Source of the DNA: Limnomonas spitsbergensis
Lineage: Eukaryota; Chlorophyta; Chlorophyceae; Chlamydomonadales
DNA: 64,000 nt
Assembly (NCBI GenBank): GCA_037349105.1
Contig: JAYJMM010000094.1
Coordinates: 310,001 to 374,000 of the forward strand
Reading direction: 5' to 3'
Shown: in pieces, positions 51,901 to 60,900 of the stretch
Numbering within the stretch: position 1 is the stretch's first letter
Layout: each line of letters opens with the position of its first letter
Program-made: the position numbers and the translations under genes
Notes under the pieces: model-generated
Databases searched by the model: none
What the model saw: the letters and a program-made list of their open reading frames with translations, nothing else
Told to the model about the DNA's origin: nothing

Positions 51901-54900
51901 ATCGAAGGTCCATGAGTCAATAAGGGTAAATATCCTTCAGGGCTCCAGGTTTAGGGCTTCAGTTAAGTTTTCTTAGGGTCCCTAGCTATCCTTCATGCAG
52001 TCAACCTGCGGAGCCCTAATCCCGCTGCCGCTGAACCCTACAGCCTGGCATAGGGGTTACATGTTCACACATTCCATACCTGCGCTACATTAGGTTGGAA
52101 CTCCATGATCTTGATCCCGCCGCCGCTCAGCCCTGCAGCCCAGGCTAGGGTACAGGGTTCACAGCTTAGGGTACAGGGTTCACACTTCACACAATTCATA
52201 CCTGTGCTACATTAGGGTGGAACTCCATGACCTTGATCCCGCCGCCACTGAGTCCCACAGCCAGGTGTTGCCCGTCTACTGAGAAGGCAGCGCTGCGGGC
52301 CATCTCGCCCTTCCCCGCCAGCTGGACAACTCGCAGCGGCTGAAAGCAGTACACATTGGGGGAATGTGAACAAAGAACAGGTTGAGGGATGTACAAACGG
52401 TACCGGTACAGGAGGAGGGGGTCACCATACAATTCAGAGAGGGAGGGGGGGAGGTTGAAATGCAATTCAGAGAGCTGGGGATACTGGCAGAGGGGATAGG
52501 GGAGCATATGTACAGGAAGAGGGGGTTATAAAACAATTCAGAGAGGGAGGGGGTAAAATACAATTCGGAGAGCCGCCGCTTTCCCTGCCAATGGCACCGC
52601 TCACAGCGGCTGAATGCAGTACAGGTTGAGGGGTGTAATAACAGTACAGGTGGAGGGGGGAGAGAAGCATTATGTAAAGAGGGGACGTATCAGGAGTACA
52701 GGCAGGGAAATAAGAACCATTCCAACCCCCCTTTCATACGTTCCACACTTTCATGTTCGTGGTTACGAACACAACGAGGTTGATAGTCACCTAATCCCAC
52801 CCTTTTACCACATTTTCACACCTTCAAATCACCCTTCACACCCATTGGCACCTTTCAACCACCCTATTCACACATTCCACACCTGTCAGGTAATTGCTGT
52901 AAACACGGCGTGGGTGTCCGCCATCCTTTCACACCTTCAAATCACCCTTTCACCCATTCCACACCTCCCAATCAATATTTTCACCCATGTCACATTCCTC
53001 GTTCTGGTACTGAACACTATGAGGGCGCCATTCACACTTCTCACCCAGTCCACACCTCTCAAAGACCCTAATCACATATTCACACCTTCCTCACTATGGC
53101 ACTGCACACGATGAGAGTGCCAGGGACCCGATCTCACTTGAGAAATATCCTTTGACACATGCACACCTTTCAATCACACTTTTTACCAATTCCATACCAT
53201 TTAACCACCTTTTTCACCCATTCACACCTTCCTCGTTTAAACATTGAACACGAATGAGGGTGTCTGCCACACCTTCTCACTTTCGAAATACCCCGTCACA
53301 CAATCACACATTTCAATCAAATTTCCACCCATTCCACACTTTTCAACCACCGTCTTCACCCAGTCCACACCTTCCTGGTTATAGCACTGAACACGACGAG
53401 CGTGTCGGCCTCACTGACTGTGGCGAAGATGTGCGGATAGGCGGGATTCATGGCCAGGCCATTCAGGTCACCAGGCTGGCCCTGCGGCAGGGGAAACCAC
53501 GTTTTATTTTATTTGTCGTGCGTCTGATAAGATGAGAAATACAGAAGTGAGTTCATGGCGAGGCCATTTAGGTCACCGGACTGGCCCTGCGGCAGGAAAC
53601 AAACGTTTTATTTGTTGTCATACGTCTGATAAAGAAAGGGATACAAGGGTTGGTTCGTGGCCAGGTCATGAACGTCACTGGACTGGCCCTGCGGCAGGAA
53701 AAAAAAGGCATTTCATTTTGCATTGTGCGTCTGATAAAATAACGATAGTTAAGTAAGTGCATGGAGGTCCCCGGACCGGCCCTGCAGCAGGCAAAACAGC
53801 GTTTTTGCATTTTGTGGAGAAGGTAGAAAAAAGCGTTGGCCTTTTAACATGTAACCAGGCTTCAAGAGTTCAATTGGGGTACCAGACGGTAGTGCGCATG
53901 AAAAGAAAGGGACACAGAAGCCTTTCAGAATTTCAGATCTCCAGACAGGAGTGTTGTGGTCTTCAACACACTGTGGGTATGCACCACGCACCCACACCTC
54001 TCACCCACACTCCTCACCTGCACCGTTCACACATACCTCACACCCTCTCCTGTACCAATACTTCGGGCCTGCACCATTTCACTTGCACCACACACCCACA
54101 CCTCCCACACACGCCCATCACCTGCGCCATTCACACATACCACACACCCTCACCTGTACCAAGACCTCGGGCGTTTCATCCACCTCCCACAGGTCGCACG
54201 ACGAGCTTCCTTGGAGCAGAAGGCGGGGTGTGCAATCAGGCAGTCGTCAGTGAACAAAAACATGGGGACTATGCTGCAAAATCGCAGTCCTCTGTTGATC
54301 AACAAGGATGCGGGGCCTATGCGGCAAGACGCAACCCGCTTATTGAGCCCAGGGGAATGCGCGACGTGCCGCGGGTCTTGTCGTATTTGATCAAGTAAAG
54401 TGCTGCCAACAATATGAATGTAATAATTAATATGATAGACCTCCGTTGCCCTTTTCTCACCCGCAACGAGCACCTGAGAGCCCGGTTGACAGTCCAGTGC
54501 ATGCGGCACAGGTGGGGCCTGAGTCACAAACCCATGGACTCTCTGCCTGCTAGTAACATTCAACCTCCGTTGCCCTTTTCTCACCTGCAATGAACACCTG
54601 AGATCCAGGGTAACAGTCCAGAGCACGCAGCGCAGGCGGGACGGTCTTGCCCATCTGCTCCGGACGCAGCAATGGCAACCTCTGTTTGTGGGATTCAGGA
54701 GAAATCAGGGGAAAGGTTTGAGGGTTAAGGGCGGCAGTCTAGGGCACGCAGCGCAGGCGAGATGGTCTTGCCCATCTGCTCCGGACGCAGCAATGGCAAC
54801 CGCTGCTCATGTGATTCAGGAGAAATGTTTGAGGGTAAAGGGCGGCAGTCTAGGGCACGCAGCGCAGGCGAGATGGTCTTGCCCATCTGCTCCGGACGCA

Positions 54901-57900
54901 GCAATGGCAACCGCTGCTCATGTGATTCAGGAGAAATGTTTGAGGGTAAAGGGCGGCAGTCTAGGGCACGCAGCGCAGGCGAGATGGTCTTGCCCATCTG
55001 CTCCGGACGCAGCAATGGCAACCGCTGTTCGTGGGATTAAGGTAAAATGTTTGAGGGTCAAGGGCGGCAGTCTAGGGCACGCAGCGCAGGCGAGATGGTC
55101 TTGCCCATCTGCTCCGGACGCAGCAATGGCAACCTCTGTTGGTAGGATTAAGGTAAAATGTTTGAGAGTCAAGGGCGGCAGTCTAGGGCACGCAGCGCAG
55201 GCGAGATGGTCTTGCCCATCTGCTCCGGTCGCAGCAATGGCAACCTCTGTTCGTGTGATTCAGGGGAAAGGTTTGAGGGCTAAGGGCGGCAGTCAAGAGC
55301 GTGCAACGCAGGCGGGACGGTCTTGCCTATCAGCTCCGGTCGCAGCAATGGCAACCGCTGCTGATGGGGTTTAGGGGTTAGGGTTTATACAGGCCGACAC
55401 ACATCAAGATTTAGGGTATATAATTTAGGGTTACAAAATACACACATCAGGGTATATGGTATAGGGCGGTGTAGGGTTTACAATTGCATACACACAACAG
55501 GGTTAAGTGTATAGGGTGAAGGGTTTAGAAAGGCATACACACATCAGCCTGGCCACATCAGCCCCCCCCCCAGCCAGCTCCTTCTTTGCAAACAAACCAA
55601 ACAAAACACAATCCACACGTATCCACACGTTTTCACACCTGCAGCGCTGGACCGAGGTCACCGGAGGACACATCCCATTTGATGACGTAGCTGTGGAGGG
55701 GGAGGGGCGAAGGAGCCAGCTTAATCCATACAGACATGTATTGGGTAAGCTTATGATATAGGCATCTAAGAAGAAAATCATACATTTGATAACGTAGCTG
55801 TGGAGGGGGGAGGGGCGAAGGAGCCAGCTTAATTCATACAGACATTCAGCAGGCCAGCTCGTGTGAGAGGCATTTAAGAAGAAAAGCATACACTTTTACC
55901 CAAGGTAAGGGGGGATCAACTAAGGGTTCAGGGCTAAGGGTTTAGGGCCTATATGCCTAGGACTCAATCCACTCAGGGGAGGTGCACCTTTGCCGAGCAC
56001 GTGAGGCCCCGTGGACTTGCAGGACTTTGGGTTTAGGGTTTATGGTCTAAGAGTTGCGGTTTAGGGTCAAGGCAGCAAGGCTTCACCCTAAACCCCTTCA
56101 CCGAGCGCAGAAGGCCCGCGGCCTTTGCCGGTGTGTGCGCAGCTGTTGGTGGGTGGGTGTGGAGGGGGGGGGGGCAGGCAACGCATGTCACCGGGTACTA
56201 TCAGTGCACGTTGAAGAGATCTCCGGGATAGTGTCCTGGGCAGTTATCACCCATTCACCACTCCTTCTCCCACCCAAAACTGCCAGCTCACCCGTCTGCT
56301 CCCCCACTAAGCAGTACGCCTTCACTCTGAAGTACAAGGCATCGCACCCCGCTGTACATTCGCGACCCGTCCGGTCTCTGCGGGAAGTCAGGCAAGATAA
56401 ATGATGATTAAGTTGGTTTGGAGATATGAGGCATGATGCTGAGAAGGCTTCGGGTTTAGGGTTAGGACATATGAGACATGATGCTGAGTGGGTTATGGGT
56501 TAAGTTGGTTAGGAGATATGAGACATGATGCTGATAGGGTTCAGGGTTCAGGGTTAGGACACATGAGCCAATATGCTGAGAGTATTAATGGTTTAGGGTT
56601 AGGAGATATGAGCCATGATGCTGATAGGGTTCAGGGTTCATGGTTAGGACATATGAGACATGACGCTGAGAGTATTAATGGTTAGGGTTTAGGGTTAGAA
56701 CATATGAGACATGATGCTGAGAGTATTAATGGTTTAGGGTTTAGGGTTTAGGGTTAGGACATATGGACACAAATAAAGAAAGCTACGCCACGAGGGGGGC
56801 GTGTGAGTTAAGAAAACAGCGCAGCCTGGGCTGAAGCCACATCCGCGCCGTTACCGTTCACAAGGGGTGAGAAGGGGGGATCTCAAAGGTTGAAAGGACA
56901 TGAGAATGAAAGGACATTAGGCTTAAGAGGCTTAATAGGCAGATATCAGTAGGCGTGGTGCATGACTTAAGGAGGCTTGAAGCATGCCTCATGTCTCAGA
57001 TTTCAAATGTGGGGCGAAAGGTTTGTGGGATGATGTATCTCGCGTTCAGGGGGTTAAGGGTTATGGGTTAAGGCGACCCTTCACCCCCCAAAACACCATG
57101 GGGCAGACACATTTGTGGGATGATGCATCTCGGCTTAAGGGTTAAGGGTTTAGGCAGCCCTTAACGTGAGATGATGCACCTGGGGGCCAATATCATGTCC
57201 ACATCGTTCACACCAACAGTTTCGTTGCTGGTCTCCCCCATGGTCCACTCTGCCCGGCTGCTCCGGAGAAGGGTGTGGGTTTAGGGTTGAGGGTTTCCTC
57301 AGCTACCTACATGCAGGAGGGGTCCTGTTGCATGAGCTGGCGTCTCCCTCAGGAAGCGAGCACTCTTCCACGAGACAATGGCGCCAGCCTGGTTGCCTGA
57401 GCAGGGACAACAGAAGGGAAGGGAAGGGGAGGGGGGGGGGGGCATTGGCATCCGTCTAGTTGCCTGAGCAGGGGCAGTAGAAGGGCGGGGGGGGGCGGGG
57501 GGGCATTGGCGCCCGTCTAGTTGCCTGAGCATGGGCAGTAGAAGGGAGGGGAGGGGTTTCAGGAGACAATGGCATCCGTCTAGTTGCCTGAGCAGGGGCA
57601 GTAGAAGGGCGAGGGGGGGCGGGGGGGCATTGGCGCCCGTCTAGTTGCCTGAGCATGGGCAGTAGAAGGGAGGGGAGGGGTGTGGAGACAATGGCACCTG
57701 CCTGGTTGCCTGAGCAGGGGCAGTAGAAGGGAGGGGAGGGGTGTGGAGACAATGGCACCTGCCTGGTTGCCTGAACAGGGGCAGTAGAAGGGAGGGGAGG
57801 GGTGTGGGGCCAATGGCACCTGCCTGGTTGCCTGTGCAGGGGCAGTAGAAGGGAGGGGAGGGGTGTGGGGCCAATGGCACCTGCCTGGTTGCCTGAGCAG

Positions 57901-60900
57901 GGGCAGTAGAAGGGAGGGGAGGGGTGTGGGGCCAATGGCACCTGCCTGGTTGCCTGAGCAGGGGCAGTACAAGGGAGGGGAGGGGTGTGGAGACAATGGC
58001 ACCTGCCTGGTTGCCTGAGCAGGGGCAGTAGAAGGGAGGGGAGGGGTGTGGAGACAATGGCATCTGCCTGGTTGCCTGAGTAGGGGCAGTATAAGGGAGG
58101 GGGGGTGTGTGGGGCCGATGGCACCTGCCTGGTTGCCTGAACAGGGGCAGTAGAAGGGAGGGGAGGGGTGTGGAGCCAATGGCACCTGCCTGGTTGCCTG
58201 AACAGGGGCAGTAGAAGGGAGGGGAGGGCTGTGGAGACAATGGCACCTGCCTGGTTGCCTGAACAGGGGCAGTGGAAGGGAGGGGAGGGGTTTCAGGGGG
58301 GGGAAGAGGGCAGAGACAATGGCGTATACCTGCTTGCCTGAGCAGGGGCGGTAGGAGGGACACTATAGGGTGGAGAAGAAAGATGCTATGAATGGGGGCA
58401 TGGCACAGTCCTCCACGAGACAAAAGCCCCTGACTTGCTGCTCAAAAGCAGTCCCTCCCCAAAAGGTCCCTCCCCCCAAAGGCCATGTCCACCCAAACAC
58501 ACCTCTGCTGCACAACGCACCCGACAGCACAATGCCGCTGGGCAGTAAGCAAGCGCTGAGGACTAAAGGGCGCCCTACCTCTTTTCCCTGCTCCCCAACA
58601 ACAACAACGCAACTTAACTGAAACACGATCAATCTTCAAACACGCACCCGACAGCACAATGCCGCTGTGCAGTAAGCCAGGGCTGAGGACTAAAGGGCAC
58701 CCTACCTCCTTCCCCTGCTACCCAACAACAACAACGCAACTTAACTGAAACACGATCAATCTTCAAACACGCACCCGACAGCACAATGCCGCTGGGCAGG
58801 AAGCCAGGGCTGAGGACTAAAGGGCGCCCTACCTCCTTCCCCTGCTCCCCAACAACAACAACGCAACTTAACTGAAACACGATCAATCTTCAAACACGCA
58901 CCCGACAGCACAATGCCGCTGGGCAGTAAGCCAGGGCTGAGGACTAAAGGGCGCCCTACCTCCTTCCCCTGCTACCCAACAACAACAACGCAGCTTAACT
59001 GAAACACGATCAATCTTCAAACACGCACCCGACAGCACAATGCCGCTGGGCAGTAAGCCAGGGCTGAGGACTAAAGGGCGCCCTACCTCCTTCCCCTGCT
59101 ACCCAACAACAACAACGCAACTTAACTGAAACACGATCAATCTTCAAACACGCACCCGACAGCACAATGCCGCTGGGCAGGAAGCAGGCGCTGAGCACTG
59201 TCTGGGTCTTGGTGCTGGAGAACACGCCTGACTTGGTCTGATACGTCAGGCCCCCACCCCTGGGGTCGGCCGAAACGGACCAGAACTTGATATGGTTCTG
59301 GCCGTACGTCACGAGGCTGAAAAAACAAGCATTAGGGTTTGGGAGTTTTTGTTCAGGGGCCAGGGTTTAGTGTTCATGGTCTGGGTGCAACTGGGACGGA
59401 TGTGCCGGGCAGAAATGTGTAGGAGGTTCTGACCGGGTGCCAGGAGGGTGTAGGAGCAGGGAGCAGGGTTAGGGTTTTCAGGGTTTGGGGGCGACAGGGT
59501 CTGGTTGGCCCCCGCCCCTGGGGTCGGCTGCGAGGGACCAGAATCTGATATGGTTCTGGCCGTATGTGACGAGGCTGCAAAGACGAGCATCAAGGTTAGG
59601 GACTTTTGTGTCAGGGACCAGGGTTCAGGGTTAAGTGTTCAGGGTTTGGGAGGCAACTGTGACGGATGCTTGTGTGGACAAACAAATCAATGATTGCGCA
59701 TCCTAGAAACAAGAGCAACCCAGCAACCTCTACACGTTATTGCGTATGCAACACCACCGGTCCCTCCCCCCCGCGGAAGAAGAGTCCCCCACCCCAACCA
59801 CATGGAGACTAGACTTTCGCGCCCCTGATAAATCAGGGTTTTGGGGGGATGCACCCCGTGGGAGGAGCTGGAGCCCCCTTCCCCGCGGAGACCCCCGGAG
59901 ACCTCAAACAAATCGTATTGCAACATCCCTCTACACATTGGTGTGCTACCGACCCACAGGCCAGTGCCTGTGCCTTGCATCTTATTGGCCGTTGCTTTAT
60001 ATTTTGAGCACCTCATTTAATGTTCATTTAAGGGGGGTTGGCACCCCATATTCTTTGTTCATTCCTTTTTGTGCACCATATTTTTCTCAATCCCTTTCTG
60101 ATTTGGGGGGTAGCCTTATTACTCTTCAATCCTTTACTTCTTTGTGCACCCTAATTACCCTCGTCATTCCTTTAATTGTTTTGGCCCACCGGTCGGTCTG
60201 AAATCTGCTCCAGGCTACGCCATAGGTGGAGGGCGGGACGCCGGCAAACGTATTGCTGCTCATCAGCAACTGCGGGCAGAGTGAAAAAAGTGGGAAAAGG
60301 GTGGGAAAGGGTAGGAAAAAGTGGGAAAGGGAGAAGGGAGAAAGGGGTGCAGGGCGGTTGGTGGATGGTGTTGCAACTCATTAGCATTTGCAGGCAGTGG
60401 AAAAGGATGAACAGAGGGCGGCACTTCTGCCCTGGAAGCAGGGCAGGAGGGAAACGGGGGGGAAAGGGGGGAGAGGGGGCAGAAGAGAAGCGGTGGGTGG
60501 TGGGTGGAGTGTGAAGGTGTTGTTGCTCACCAGCAATAGCAGGCCGTGGAAAAGGGTAAACAAAGGGTGGACCAGTGTCATTCCAGCCCTTCCTACGCAC
60601 ACTTTCTTCTAGCGCCTCTCAAACTCTTTCCTCCAGCCCCTCTCGACCACTCGTTTCCTTCCAGCCCTCTCACACTCTTTCTTCCAGCCCTCTCACACAC
60701 TCTTTCTTCCAGCCCTCTCACACACTCTTTCTTCCAGGCCTCTCACACACTCTTTCTTCCAGCCCTCTCACACACTCTTTCTTCCAGCCCTCTCACACTC
60801 TTTCTTCCAGCCCTCTCACACTCTTTCTTCCAGCCCTCTCACACTCTTTCTTCCAGCCCTCTCACACACTCTGTCTTCCAGCCCTCTCACAAATTCGTTC

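Noticed and set aside
57456..58423. 222-260-codon Pro/Cys-rich frames
   Set aside because: 62-bp exon 7 acceptor array; not a protein family.
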